Of a stretch of 49,494 bases of DNA, positions 18,901-27,092 are shown in pieces. The stretch spans positions 1 to 49,494 of the forward strand of contig VHCO01000028.1 of NCBI GenBank assembly GCA_016871715.1, in the 5' to 3' direction. Under the pieces are notes generated by a model. That model saw nothing but the letters and a program-made list of their open reading frames with translations. It made no database searches and was not told where the DNA came from. This DNA is from Verrucomicrobiota bacterium. GTDB taxonomy: Bacteria; Verrucomicrobiota; Verrucomicrobiia; Limisphaerales; J093. The translations under genes and the position numbers were made by a program. The stretch's first letter is position 1. Every line of letters starts with the position of its first letter.

Positions 18901-21099
18901 GCGACGATTCCCGGAGGCGACGGGCTCAACGGCCTGTTGGATGAGGTGACGCTCTACCAGCAGGTCCTGACGCCGGCCCAGATCGCCGACATCCACGCCC
19001 TAAATGCCGTCGGCAAATGTCCGCCCCCCTGCCGGCCCCAAGTCCGCGCGATCCTGGATACCGTGGTGTCCAACACCTTCAATCCGGACCTCTTGTGGCA
19101 GACCAACACTCTCACGTTCCACGCCCCGACGAATGGGACGGTCTTGACGCTGCAAGGGCTGCAGCCCGGCGCGCTGCTCGACTCGATCTCCCTGACCGCG
19201 CTCGACGACACCTTCTTCCTCCCGGAAGAGACGCTCAAGCCGTTCCTGGGCCAAAGCGCCGCGGGCGACTGGCGTCTCGAGGTCATCGATCGCCGCACCG
19301 GCATCACCAACGCCATCGATCCTGAGCTGATCAGTTGGCAATTGGAACTGAGCTTTGCCCCGTTGGTCTTCCCGGCGGTCACTTTGACCAACGGGTTGCC
19401 TTATACCAACACGATCCCGGTGGGCGAAGCGCGCTACTTTATCGTCGAGGTGCCGCGGAGCGCGACGCGCGCCACCAACTCCCTGACCTCCCGGACCAAC
19501 CTGAGCCTGTGGTTCAACCAGAACGGACTGCCCTTTGGGGATGTGGCGGCGGGGGATTATCTGCTATTGACCAACACGATGGCGGGGCGCGCTGTGATTG
19601 CCACCAACGGCACGTTCCTGGTCGACACCAACGGCGTGCCCATCACCGTGACCAATGTGGCGCCGCAGCTTCAGCCGGGCCAGCGCTATTACCTCTCGCT
19701 CACCAACGACACGGCGGTGACCCAGTTCGTGTTGCGAGTGGATTTCGACGCACTCGACACCAACGTCTTCGGCCTCACGCCGCTCGGGTATAACCAGACC
19801 ATCGTTACCAATATCGCCGTCACCAATGCCCTGCATTACTACCGCTACACCGTCTCTTCGAATGCAGTGTCCGCCTCCTTCGAGGTCTATCCCACCAACG
19901 GCAACGTCAACCTTTACCTCCGCAAAGCCCGGCCCATCCCCGATCCGTTGCCGACTCCGCGCGTCTTCGATTACGCCAGCGAAAACACCGGCACCAACGC
20001 CGAAGTTATCGTCGTCTCCCAAGACTCGATCGTGCCGCTAGGGGCCGGCGACTGGTACCTGGGCGTACTCAATGCCGATACCGTCCCGGTCGGCTACCGC
20101 ATCCGCGTTGTCGAGTCCACCACCAACCAGGTCGTGTTCCGGCAGTTGTTGGCGGGCGTGCCGCAGACGGCTGTCGTGGCGCCAGGCGCCGACATCAACC
20201 TCTATTTCTTCTTCAATGTCGCGGGCTCGCCGCCCGTGGTTCAGTTCGACTTGTACGGTTTGGGCGGACGCGCCGATTTGTTGGTGGGCCTCAACAGCCC
20301 ACCCACGTACGCCGGTTATACGGCGCTGGACCCTGCCTCGCCAGCGGCGCCGGCGCGCATCCGAATGCGGCCCAACCCGGCGCTGCCCAGTCTGCGGGGC
20401 GATTGGTACCTGGCCATTGCCAACCACGAGGGCTTCGGGCTGCCGTTCACGGTCCAGGCGTCCTTACCGGCTCCGGGGCCGACTGTGCGCGATCTGTTGG
20501 CGGGCTTGCCGATCGTCGCCACACTGGCGGCTGACACGGCCGGGTTGCCCCCGGCGTTGGATTATTACCGGTTCAACGTGGCCGCGGACGCCACCAACGT
20601 CACCTTCGCGGTTACCCCGGTGGACGGCAACGTCGATCTCCTGCTCCGAAAAAACCTGCCCTTGCCCGACCTGGGCCTCTTCGACTATGCCAGCGCCCAG
20701 CTTGGGCTGGCACCGGACGCCATCGTGCTGGGACTCGGCTCGGTACCCGTGCCGTTGTCGGGCGGAGATTGGTACCTCGGCGTGGTCAATCAGGCGCCCA
20801 ACTCGGTCACCTATCAGGTGCGCGTCGCGCAGGAGCGGGGCAGCCTCGGACCGCAGATCGTCATCAACCCGCAGCTTTTGCTCACCGCGGGTCAGGTATC
20901 CTTTACCTGGGAGGCGCCGGCCGGGCTCGAGTTTCGCGTCGAATACACCGAGCGGTTGACGCCGAACGGGCCGATCGACTGGATCGCGTTGCCCCGGGTG
21001 CTGACCTCCAGCAGCGGTGTGTACCGGTTCGACGATAGCGGAGCGGATACCGGCGGTTTTACCCGAACGCGCTTCTACCGCTTAGTGTTGGTGCCTTGA
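12976..21099 (+). CDS. giant secreted subtilase (S8) with LamG, P-domain and PPC modules
   Basis: 2,707 residues with an N-terminal signal/anchor (FISVLLFAAAILSWLAG). The S8 triad is Asp330 (VNDTGVDDQHPD), His359 (DGHGTHVAGT) and Ser721 (YASGTSVAAASVSG), with oxyanion Asn in FAAGNRG. About 100 residues of PPC-like sequence (593-700) are inserted before the Ser. Then come a beta-domain (about 832-946), a proprotein-convertase P-domain (1111-1257), PPC (1265-1365), a partial P-domain running into a partial LamG (1375-1530), further LamG modules (about 1540-1675 and 1789-2010), a second P-domain (2019-2130), and three or four PPC repeats to about 2625. The end (FYRLVLVP) is typical of this lineage's secreted proteins. 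It follows the pilin operon and could be its export substrate (inference). Module edges are approximate. Confidence 0.92.
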   Translation: MKARTWSFISVLLFAAAILSWLAGNERLDQERQRQAVQPAATNPPSPDLAPAQASPGPTAAHRLLSTSIPPAAFARAVQSLAPSPTPAAQAEPTAGARAPHRLANTTQGIGELARKRSAILLRNAFIDTANGQPLPIPAHLRASADPGSYLVQSLGPICEAFRAELAARGATIVSYIPNHTFLVRAEPAVASALSQVQGVGAVLPFEPYYKLDPQLLPLATDRQPLTPNRWLRVTLFPGDREAGLSALSGLARRVHGEDQTPFGPQIVLEPEPDSLVALATLPQVQLVEPYVPRTLMNDLTRVRLGVADSGTNAANHLGLTGSNVWVNVNDTGVDDQHPDLEGRVFGDSPTVLVDLDGHGTHVAGTIASSGANSPSGTNAPGSDPNADFRGMAPAAKLFAMAVDLDTGPLQSDAYLQETAARTNYLTLNRTNALIANNSWGYAAQLDYDSAAASYDAAVRDALLDEPGPQPLLYVFAAGNRGAGNEVGQGGEPGTITSPGTAKNVITVGAIDSFRYLTNEVVRTVNGEPVTNRVFLAQTDSDAEVTPSSSRGNVGIGVEGDFGRFKPDLVAPGAFAVSTRAKDWDVIENPTNRLVVAFTNQVVSPGQRNHYSVLVPADAIRLTIEAVTNRVSAAPFPALPLYVKQWTFPDVTDLLGTGRVVLDNPGEGDWFVDVGNDTLLPVHFDLRITIEVPVLFGDFFQVLKALNDPLKPHYRYASGTSVAAASVSGMLALLEEFFAQQLERAYSPALMKALLINGARSLGPQYSFQIDALVNYQGWGVPNLAATLPTLLTNATQETNWPVRWIDQSATNALATGQSHTYDLSVPPEARQSDLKVTLVWTDPPGNPAAAIKLVNNLDLVVSNKVTGEVYAGNFIPEASNYNEPAPTNGLPTFDTVNNVENVFLRRPIGTNYTVQVVGRRVNVNTVTAHPDGIVQDYALVVSVSATNALGFTQLTETNRLPAELTTVTNGIPLLYQRVGANSPLQKDPVGLTNQWHFYIFTNAYTPGMDVVTNFGPYVAFLTFVPPNLSAPRNEEADIDLYVNRGDPSFLTLDPVALQDAISARKRGGTEQVVFTNGAPGEVFYIGVKAEDQMASEYGFVGLSSDEPFEFTDPFGNRVLRGFPTSVAIPDGSPIRPGAGLVFAIGIEPIDVGNVIVSNTIVHQELGDLFGNLRHGTAFAVLNNHALVDGVTDGVYSFLYDDSRSGEFPYARSTDGPGSLLDFIGSQGNGPWILTMVDNALSHTGWVQDLTVRITPNPDLLTGTFGSVLANQFKYYFIDVPADASQMTVLLSSMTGPLNLYVRRDAPPTLTDYDKVAFLAPPGGQLSIGVTDVPPLRAGRYYIGVYNPTAVTVDFFIQVRLERNLPDAFRRVAATTNAVVVGDDVRTWSTNVIDDTRLVTDVKVGLRVDHPRVSDLDFHLVSPTGQRVLVYENRGGSNRTQLGFQTVTTNFHHVALTYSANSGEAALYLDGELQVERDLGSFTPDTRDSLYLGRRPLTNQVTQWLGYLDEVDLYNRVLTGSEIRGIYKFGGAGKPTNNLVSRWPFDGNGDDLMTNNPAQVLGPAFVPGRFGQGLKYARDGDHVLITNQAGLNVGASPGFTFDAWVSPTDLSIERPIATWTDGTNRLGIELAILPGTDTNLPPGLLAARLVDVNGVQHTITALDQGRFRTNAIRTNIVYTTFTENTNLAAIPIKFASPATNGDPTLTNRYLSGFEGVNANLTSDFIELDTFDNWLVTSNWVTVLNAPVLAHTGTNLLVLRRGHLTRTLPTLAGRPYRLEIVHRQQPSPAGMISWWPGEGNAADIVSTNAGVEVGTVQYAPGRVGRGFLFETNAGYLEIPANASLDLTNEITLELWFRLTNAATLGGGLIGKLEDPAQANPPRANYVLSASSAGLDLWFNDPTVSSPLSDAPATGYELLRRQPLPTLNVFHHLAGTLKQVAPFQVELNLYLDGALVRSKVLPGNLTNAVHALPLLLGATIPGGDGLNGLLDEVTLYQQVLTPAQIADIHALNAVGKCPPPCRPQVRAILDTVVSNTFNPDLLWQTNTLTFHAPTNGTVLTLQGLQPGALLDSISLTALDDTFFLPEETLKPFLGQSAAGDWRLEVIDRRTGITNAIDPELISWQLELSFAPLVFPAVTLTNGLPYTNTIPVGEARYFIVEVPRSATRATNSLTSRTNLSLWFNQNGLPFGDVAAGDYLLLTNTMAGRAVIATNGTFLVDTNGVPITVTNVAPQLQPGQRYYLSLTNDTAVTQFVLRVDFDALDTNVFGLTPLGYNQTIVTNIAVTNALHYYRYTVSSNAVSASFEVYPTNGNVNLYLRKARPIPDPLPTPRVFDYASENTGTNAEVIVVSQDSIVPLGAGDWYLGVLNADTVPVGYRIRVVESTTNQVVFRQLLAGVPQTAVVAPGADINLYFFFNVAGSPPVVQFDLYGLGGRADLLVGLNSPPTYAGYTALDPASPAAPARIRMRPNPALPSLRGDWYLAIANHEGFGLPFTVQASLPAPGPTVRDLLAGLPIVATLAADTAGLPPALDYYRFNVAADATNVTFAVTPVDGNVDLLLRKNLPLPDLGLFDYASAQLGLAPDAIVLGLGSVPVPLSGGDWYLGVVNQAPNSVTYQVRVAQERGSLGPQIVINPQLLLTAGQVSFTWEAPAGLEFRVEYTERLTPNGPIDWIALPRVLTSSSGVYRFDDSGADTGGFTRTRFYRLVLVP

Positions 21100-21137
21100 G
21101 CCGAGCGCCGCGGTTGCCGCCGGTGGGCCCAGCCCGC

Positions 21138-22253
21138 TCAATTGGCTTGCGCCCGCTCGGTCTTGAGTCGGAGTTGGCCGCAGGCGGCCTCGATGGCGTG
21201 GCCTTTCTCGCGGCGCAGCGTGGTGGCCACGCCGAGGCGCTCGAGGGCGGCTAGAAATAACTCCTGGGCGGGTTCGTCCGGCCGATCCCAAGGGAGGCCC
21301 TCGACGCGGTTGTAGGGGATGAGATTCACCTTGGCGCGCAAGCGCCGAGCCAACTCCGCCAACGGCCGAGTCTGGTCTAAGCCATCGTTAACCCCTGCGA
21401 TCAGGATATACTCGAAGGTGATCTGCCGCCCGCGGCGCTCGAGGTAATCCTCACAGGCCGACATCAGCTCGCGCAGCGGATACTTGCGGTTGACCGGCAT
21501 CAGACGGGAGCGCACAGCGTCCGTGGCGCCGTGCAGGGAGAGGGCTAGGCGGAACTGGTGTGGTTCGGCTGCCAGACGGCGGATTTCCGGGCAGAGCCCG
21601 CTGGTCGAGATGGTGATCTTGCGGGCGCCGAGGCCCCGACCCCACGGGGCGTTGAGGATGCGCAACGCGCGCAGCAGATGGTCGTAGTTGGCGAGGGGTT
21701 CGCCCATGCCCATGACCACCAGGTTGTCGATTCGCCGCTGCGCCGACTGCGGCGCTTGGGCGGCCGCCTGCCCGCCCCCTGCAGCGTGCGTCGCTAGCGA
21801 ACGGTCGACCGCCAGCACTTGTTCCACGATCTCCTGCGGCTCGAGGTTCCGCTTCCAGCCGGCAAGTCCGCTGGCGCAGAACTTGCACCCGTAAGCGCAG
21901 CCGACTTGGGTCGAGACACACAGGGTGAGCCGGTCGCTTGTCTCGCCGTACAAGGCCGGGTTGGCAGGGATGAGCACGCTCTCGATCAGCGCGCGGTCGG
22001 CAAGGCGCCACAGATACTTGCGGGTGCTGTCCGCGGCGCCTTGGCAGGTGACCAGGTCCAGGGACTGTAACGAGTACGCGCTCGCCAACCGCTGCCGCAA
22101 GTCCCGAGGCAGATTGGTCATGGCGTCCCAGTCGGTGACCCCCCGGGCGTAGAGCCACTGCGTCAACTGGGTGGCACGGTACGGGGGCTCTCCCCAGGCA
22201 CGGCACTGCGCGTCGAGTTCGTCCAGGGTACAAGCCTTGACGTCGCGTTTCAC
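21138..22253 (-). CDS. rlmN: dual-specificity RNA methyltransferase RlmN
   Basis: A radical-SAM enzyme that methylates C2 of A2503 in 23S rRNA and A37 of some tRNAs. The cluster motif CxxxCxxC is CAYGCKFC, and VVMGMGEPLANYDHLL, STSGLCP and LALSLHGATD are family signatures. C-terminal NLIPYNRVEG precedes the catalytic Cys region (HAIEAACGQL). I start at GTG 22253 (VKRDVKACTLDEL), giving 371 residues; a TTG at 22406 overlapping the glgP stop would add a Pro/Arg-rich 51-residue tail that looks non-native. About 20 residues of Ala/Gln-rich insert (AAGGGQAAAQAPQSAQ) follow the cluster. It is cotranscribed downstream of glgP. Confidence 0.95.
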   Translation of the reverse strand: MKRDVKACTLDELDAQCRAWGEPPYRATQLTQWLYARGVTDWDAMTNLPRDLRQRLASAYSLQSLDLVTCQGAADSTRKYLWRLADRALIESVLIPANPALYGETSDRLTLCVSTQVGCAYGCKFCASGLAGWKRNLEPQEIVEQVLAVDRSLATHAAGGGQAAAQAPQSAQRRIDNLVVMGMGEPLANYDHLLRALRILNAPWGRGLGARKITISTSGLCPEIRRLAAEPHQFRLALSLHGATDAVRSRLMPVNRKYPLRELMSACEDYLERRGRQITFEYILIAGVNDGLDQTRPLAELARRLRAKVNLIPYNRVEGLPWDRPDEPAQELFLAALERLGVATTLRREKGHAIEAACGQLRLKTERAQAN

Positions 22254-22402
22254 AGGGCCGCCGCCCGGCGGTCGCTCGGGCGTCGGCGATCCCAAGGTCT
22301 CAGCGGTCGACGGAGCGCGGCCAGCGGGCCCGCTCGCGCGTGCCGAGCCTGTGCCCCGGGTGGATCGGGGTGGCGGCGGCGGCCGTTGGGACCTGCGGCC
22401 CT

Positions 22403-24583
22403 TCAAGGTTCAGCGACGACCTCGAGGCCCGGAGGCGGTTCCGTCACGGGCGCGGCTGGGCGGTAGAAGTTATGTGCGTACTCTTGGACCATGCGCCAGG
22501 TGTTGAACTGGGGCACGAGGGTCGCCATCGCGCGGCGGATCTTCTGAATCCACTGCCGAGGGATGCCGTTGACCGATCGGTTATAGAAGCAGGGCACCAC
22601 TTCTTCGGTGAGCACCTGGAACAGGTTCTCACTGTCGCTCTCGTCCTGTTCCTCGACATTGTCCGGGTGAGAATCTTCGCCGATGGCAAACCCGTTGGTC
22701 CCGTCGTAGCCCTCGCGCCACCAGCCGTCCAAGATGCTCAGATTCAAGCCGCCGTGGCAGGTGGTTTTCATGCCGCTGGTGCCGGAGGCCTCGAGCGGCC
22801 GCCGCGGATTGTTCAGCCACACGTCGCAGCCGGAGACCATCTGGCGGGCGACGTGGATGTCGTAGTTCTCGATGAACACCAAGTGGCCCTTGAGCGCGCT
22901 GTGTTTGCTGAGGTGAATGATGTGCTGGATGAAACGCTTGCCCGCGTCGTCGCGCGGATGAGCTTTGCCCGCAAAGACAAACTGCACCGGCCGATGCTTG
23001 TCGCTCACCAGCTCGACGATGCGGTCGAACTGTTGGAACACCAACGGGGCGCGCTTGTAGGTGGCGAACCGGCGGGCGAAACCGATGGTGAGGGCATCCG
23101 GGTTGAGCAGATGATCGAAGGCGATGTAGGACGCGGCGGTGATCCGCTCGCCTTGCAGGAGGAGTCGGCGCCGGCAGAACTCGACTAACTCGCGGCGCAG
23201 GCGGTAGCGCAGCGCCCAGATTTCTTCGTCAGTGATGAACTCCGGATCCAGCACCCGGTGCCAGAACTCGGGCGTGTTCACGTCGTTCTCCCAGTCGTTG
23301 CCGAGCTTGCGCTTCCAAAAGGTGCGCACCGGCCCCTTCATCCAGCCCAAGAGATGGATGCCGTTGGTGATGTGGGCGATGGGAACCTCGGCCTCCGGTC
23401 GGTCGGGAAAGAGTCGACGCCACATGTGGCGGCTGACCTGGCCGTGCAGTTCGCTGACCCCGTTGGCCGCCCGCGAGGCTTTGAGGGCCAACACCGTCAT
23501 GCAAAACGGTTCCGTCTCGTCCGCTGGATCCACGCGGCCGAGGGCCAGCACCTCCGCTTGCGGAACGCGCAGTTGACGGAAAAAGCGGTGCAGAGCATAA
23601 GCCATCAGATCGGGGCTGAAGCGGTCGTGCCCGGCCTCGACCGGGGTATGGGTGGTGAAGATGCACTCCTGGCGCGTGGCCGCGAAGGCCTCCTCGAAGC
23701 TGAGACCCTCGGCCAACTTCTCCCGCACCAGTTCGAGCGTGAGGAAGGCGGCGTGCCCTTCGTTCATGTGGAACACGCTCGGATGCACGCCCAGGGCCCG
23801 CAGCAGCCGCACACCGCCCACGCCCAGGAGCACCTCCTGCATGATGCGGGTGGTGCTGTCGCCGCCATACACGTGGAGCGTGAGATCCCGGTACAGTTGC
23901 TCGTTCTCAGGCAAGTTCGAGTCCAACAAATAGACCGGGATCCGGCCTACGTTGACCCGCCACGCCTTGAAGGCCACCGTGCTGGCCCCAATGCCCACCG
24001 TGCACACCAGCGGCTCGCCTTTGGGATCCAACACCGGTTCGATCGGCAGGTTCCGCGGGTCCAACAGGGTGTAGTACTCGGTTTGCAGGTTCTCCGTGTT
24101 GATCGCCTGCATGAAGTAGCCCTCCCGATAAAAGAGGCTGATCCCGACAAAACCCAAGCCCAGGTCGCTGGCCGACTTGGCGTGGTCACCCGCCAACACC
24201 CCCAAGCCCCCCGCTGCAATCGGCAGGCTCTCGTGGAAGCCGAACTCGGCGCTGAAATAGGCCACCGGACGGTCCTGCAAGTGCGGCGCGTTGGCTGTGC
24301 CCCAGGTGTCTTTCCGGTGCAGGTAGTGGTTGAAATTCTTCAGCACCTCCTGCACGTGGCGGGCGAAATCCCGATCCTGCAGCCGAGCCCGCAACTCGGC
24401 GTCTGAGACTTCACGGAGGACGGCGGCGGCATTGTGGTAGAGGTTCTGCCAGCCGCGCGGCGAAAGCTGTTGAAAAAGCTCTTGCGCCGGCTGGTCCCAG
24501 GTCCACCACAGGTTCTGGGCCAATCGGTGCAACCCGACGACCATCTCCGCAATCTCGTGCGGCGCATAAGGTTTGTGCGTCAT
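22403..24583 (-). CDS. glgP: alpha-glucan (glycogen) phosphorylase
   Basis: 726 residues from ATG 24583 (MTHKPYAPHEIAEM). This is a GT35 phosphorylase of the shorter bacterial/archaeal alpha-glucan type: N-terminal LAQNLWWTWDQPAQELF, YFSAEFGFHESLPIAAGGLGVLAGDH, FTTHTPVEAGHDRF, HITNGIH, and the PLP-lysine site EASGTSGMKTTCHGG. It releases glucose-1-phosphate from storage glucan in the cytoplasm using PLP. The frame extends to 24691, but the extra 36 residues are unlike the family. The rlmN gene follows on the same strand. Confidence 0.95.
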   Translation of the reverse strand: MTHKPYAPHEIAEMVVGLHRLAQNLWWTWDQPAQELFQQLSPRGWQNLYHNAAAVLREVSDAELRARLQDRDFARHVQEVLKNFNHYLHRKDTWGTANAPHLQDRPVAYFSAEFGFHESLPIAAGGLGVLAGDHAKSASDLGLGFVGISLFYREGYFMQAINTENLQTEYYTLLDPRNLPIEPVLDPKGEPLVCTVGIGASTVAFKAWRVNVGRIPVYLLDSNLPENEQLYRDLTLHVYGGDSTTRIMQEVLLGVGGVRLLRALGVHPSVFHMNEGHAAFLTLELVREKLAEGLSFEEAFAATRQECIFTTHTPVEAGHDRFSPDLMAYALHRFFRQLRVPQAEVLALGRVDPADETEPFCMTVLALKASRAANGVSELHGQVSRHMWRRLFPDRPEAEVPIAHITNGIHLLGWMKGPVRTFWKRKLGNDWENDVNTPEFWHRVLDPEFITDEEIWALRYRLRRELVEFCRRRLLLQGERITAASYIAFDHLLNPDALTIGFARRFATYKRAPLVFQQFDRIVELVSDKHRPVQFVFAGKAHPRDDAGKRFIQHIIHLSKHSALKGHLVFIENYDIHVARQMVSGCDVWLNNPRRPLEASGTSGMKTTCHGGLNLSILDGWWREGYDGTNGFAIGEDSHPDNVEEQDESDSENLFQVLTEEVVPCFYNRSVNGIPRQWIQKIRRAMATLVPQFNTWRMVQEYAHNFYRPAAPVTEPPPGLEVVAEP

Positions 24584-24851
24584 AACTGCGTGCGAAGTGG
24601 GCCGAGTTTCCGCTCGGCGCTCCAAACCCGCGAACGCTAGTCGGCCCTGCCGCCGACCGCAAACCAATTTCCCGTTTCCGTCGCTCTTCATAGGCTCTCG
24701 CGGTGTGCCACCCCGGACCCCGGAAGAGCGAAAAGCGCCTCGCCCAGCCCACTCACCGGGTTGAGACTTGGCCCGTGACCGGCCTTCCGATCGGTCGCGT
24801 GAGGTGGCCCATACACCTTGGTCTAGTTATCGGCAAGTCGGCGTGCGAGGT

Positions 24852-25072
24852 TTACCCCCGCGCCGGCCGTGGCAGCCGTCCGATGGTGAACGTCTCCGAA
24901 CGCCGTTCACGGAACGGATACAGCTCGGGGTCAATGTAGTTCCCGGTGATCGTCCAGGGCACCGTGCCGTGAGCTGCCAGTCATCGCGCAGCAGCCGCAG
25001 CAGGTGATACAACTTGGTGTCGGCCCCGCCCAACGCCGAGGGCCAGCCGAAGCTGTACACTCGAGGTTTCAC
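24852..25072 (-). pseudogene. glycosyltransferase remnant with internal deletion
   Basis: From GTG 25072 one frame encodes VKPRVYSFGWPSALGG then ADTKLYHLLRLLRDDW, the start of a GT4-like glycosyltransferase. It then shifts into a second frame encoding WTITGNYIDPELYPF and RERRSETFTIGRLPR, which belongs to the middle of such proteins, and ends at TAA 24852. About 100 or more residues appear deleted at the junction and the C-terminal half is missing. Not functional. Confidence 0.65.
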
Positions 25073-25220
25073 CGTTGTGGGACCAGAGGACGGAGGACAG
25101 AGGACGGAGGCAGTGTGGGACCTGAGGTGGGCGCGCCGTTGGCTGGCAAATGGCCGCAAAGAACTCAAAGAGACGCAAAGAGCCAACACAGGCCCAACCC
25201 CATCCGCGTCCGATAGTCCA

Positions 25221-25310
25221 TGGTCCGTGGTCCCGTGGTCTGTGGTCCTGTGGTCCGTGGTCCTGTGGTCTGTGGTCCCGCGGTCCTGTGGTCTGTGGTC
25301 CCGCGGTCCT
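25221..25310. repeat. GTGGTCC short tandem repeat
   Basis: About eleven imperfect 7-8 bp units (GTGGTCC, GTGGTCT, GCGGTCCT) are arranged in tandem, with larger GTGGTCTGTGGTCCCGCGG blocks repeated. The small frame at 25309 stops right at its edge. Confidence 0.85.
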
Positions 25311-25476
25311 ATCGCACCCGATACGTGCGCGGCCTGCCGCCCCTTATCGCAACGTACAGTCCCAGACCGAACGTGATGTCCCACACTCCCGATCCAATCT
25401 CAGCACCCCGGCTGCCCACAGCCAGTACCACGAGGATCAGGAGCAGTCCCACGGCAACCACGTCCCGCACGTTCAT
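25309..25476 (-). CDS. possible small membrane protein
   Basis: 55 residues from ATG 25476 (MNVRDVVAVGLLLILVVLAV), or 69 from ATG 25518. One strongly hydrophobic helix is followed by GSGVWDITFGLGLYVAIRGG and a basic tail. I do not recognise a family. The protein-like composition is the only support, and the frame ends at the tandem repeat, so its 3' end may be altered. Confidence 0.35.
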   Translation of the reverse strand: MNVRDVVAVGLLLILVVLAVGSRGAEIGSGVWDITFGLGLYVAIRGGRPRTYRVR

Positions 25477-25518
25477 GCCCCGCAGGCGCCGCCTCGCGAG
25501 TGGCGATCCCAAGTTCAT

Positions 25519-25835
25519 CGGTTTTTAGATCAGTAAATGCTGGCAATAATCGACCTTCACATACCTTTCCCCAGTGCCCGACAGCTTCACAAACAGACCC
25601 TGGAGCGAATTAAACCCGGGTGCACGCGTTCAAGAATGCGAAAACAGAGGGAAAATAACTCCAGTCGTTTGTGAGACACTACACTAGCACCAACGACGTC
25701 ACCCAGTTCGTCGACGAGAACGCGGTCGAGCGCCCCCGTCGATTGTACCCTCTGAGGCATCCGGGTGAGACCGTGGAGGCACGCTGACCACGTTGGATGA
25801 GCGGATTGCGGACCCCACGGAGACCGAGTCAGCCC
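25519..25835. other. intergenic stretch without a recognised gene
   Basis: Lower in GC than its surroundings at first (AT-rich near 25521-25660). A short plus-strand frame ending at 25788 (TQFVDENAVERPRRLY) looks protein-like but has no start and no family I recognise. The rest shows nothing. Confidence 0.4.
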
Positions 25836-26366
25836 TCAGGCGTGACGGGCGGCCTGGCGCCATCCGGCGAACAAGGCGGCAGCGGCTGCCAGCCAGGCGG
25901 CCAGGAGGCTTGGGGTGAGTTGGACTTGCCAGATCGCCCATCCAGCGACCGCTTGAGAGTGCGACGTGAAACGCCATAGGCCGTAAAGGACCAAGGCGAG
26001 GAGTGTGGCCCAGCCCAGGCCGTCCAGCCCGGCCAGCCACCACCGCGTCCGGTGACGCAAGGACGTCCATCCGGTCTCGTACTCGGCCTGGAGGCGGCGC
26101 CGGTGTTCGGCGCGAGCGGCGGCGGCGGCGGGGACGAGCGGAGGTTCGACGGCAAGGCGCCGCCAGAGTCGGGCGTCGAAGTCCGCCGAGATTTTGGGGG
26201 GCGCCAGATGGGCCGCCAGTTCGGCATCGAGAGATGCCAGGTCTCGAGCCAGGGCGCGGCAGGCGATGCAGGTGGCCAGGTGCGCTTCGATGAGGCGCTG
26301 GGTTGCTGGCGGGGCTTGGCGGTCGAGGTAGTCGCCGAGCTGGTTTTCGAATTCAGGGCAAGCCAT
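25836..26366 (-). CDS. zinc-finger anti-sigma factor
   Basis: 176 residues. The N-terminus has the anti-sigma zinc motif HxxxCxxC (AHLATCIACRAL), preceded by MACPEFENQLGDYLD. The middle is Ala/Arg-rich, then two hydrophobic segments (LDGLGWATLLALVLYGLW; LLAAWLAAAAALFAGW) anchor it in the membrane. It starts 14 bp inside the end of the ECF sigma gene, so the two are coupled. It is expected to hold the sigma factor inactive until an envelope signal releases it. Confidence 0.85.
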   Translation of the reverse strand: MACPEFENQLGDYLDRQAPPATQRLIEAHLATCIACRALARDLASLDAELAAHLAPPKISADFDARLWRRLAVEPPLVPAAAAARAEHRRRLQAEYETGWTSLRHRTRWWLAGLDGLGWATLLALVLYGLWRFTSHSQAVAGWAIWQVQLTPSLLAAWLAAAAALFAGWRQAARHA

Positions 26367-26967
26367 AGGCGTGTGCGGTGAGGGGGTTGGGCGGGTGCGA
26401 GGCCAGGGTGGGGGTGGGGAGGCGCCGGGCGATCTTGAGCAGTTGTTTCTTGGCTCGGAACAGGAGGGTCTTGACGGTGCCCAGCGGGATCGCCAGTCGC
26501 TCGGCGACCTCTTCGTAGGCCTTTTGCTCGAAGTAGAAGAGGGTGATGACCTGGCGATAGCGCTCCGGTAATTGGGCCAGGAGCGTCTGGACGTCCGCGC
26601 CCAGGCCACCCTCGGGATCGACGGTCTGCATCGCCGGCAGGGCGTCGACGACCTCTTCGAGGGCCGGATCTTGCAGCGAGACCGTGGGGCGCTGGGCGCG
26701 TTTCTTGAGTTCGGTGAGGCAGGCGTTGCGGCTGATCGTGTAGATCCAAGTCGAGACGGAGGCCTGTCCCTGATAGCTGGGCAGGCCCTTCCAGATGCGA
26801 ACGAAGATGTCCTGCGTCAAGTCTTCGGCCTGCGATTCGTCGCGCAACATGCTGCAGGCGAGCCGAAAGACCTTGTCTCGGAACCGCTCGAGCACCCGCT
26901 CGAAGGCGGCCTGATACTCTCGCTGCTCGAGGTGTTGGCGTATGTCGTCTTCCATCGGCCCATCCAT
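26353..26967 (-). CDS. ECF-family RNA polymerase sigma factor
   Basis: 204 residues (ATG 26967) or 200 (ATG 26955). Region 2: DKVFRLACSMLRDESQAEDL followed by TQDIFVRIWKGL and the -10 reading STWIYTISRNACL. Region 4: LPERYRQVITLFYFEQKAY then EVAERLAIPLGTVKTLLFRA. It directs polymerase to a specific regulon and overlaps its anti-sigma gene. The intergenic region upstream contains repeated TGAAAC boxes, so it may activate its own promoter. Confidence 0.93.
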   Translation of the reverse strand: MDGPMEDDIRQHLEQREYQAAFERVLERFRDKVFRLACSMLRDESQAEDLTQDIFVRIWKGLPSYQGQASVSTWIYTISRNACLTELKKRAQRPTVSLQDPALEEVVDALPAMQTVDPEGGLGADVQTLLAQLPERYRQVITLFYFEQKAYEEVAERLAIPLGTVKTLLFRAKKQLLKIARRLPTPTLASHPPNPLTAHAYGLP

Positions 26968-27057
26968 CCGGTCGGCCCAACTCGGGCTCGAGTTGGGCCT
27001 CGACTCGGCGAGTCAACTCTCCGAGCTGTCTCTTCATACTGCGACTTGCCCAGTCCG

Positions 27058-27092
27058 GTTTCAAAAAGTTTCAGGCGCGATTTCGCTGAAAC
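27058..27092. promoter_or_regulatory. TGAAAC-box region between divergent genes
   Basis: TGAAAC occurs twice on the minus strand (27058-27063 and 27068-27073, joined as TGAAACTTTTTGAAACC) and once on the plus strand (27087-27092). GTTTCAG (27068-27074) and CTGAAAC (27086-27092) form an inverted repeat. The boxes lie about 90-110 bp upstream of the sigma gene and a similar distance upstream of the DUF6249-like gene. TGAAAC is a plausible ECF -35 element; the assignment is inference. Confidence 0.4.

Noticed and set aside
22254..22406. N-terminal extension of RlmN from TTG 22406
   Set aside because: Pro/Arg/Gly-rich and unlike the family; GTG 22253 gives a normal start.
25221..25310. Short repeats as a CRISPR or coding repeat
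   Set aside because: Units are 7-8 bp, imperfect and spacer-less.
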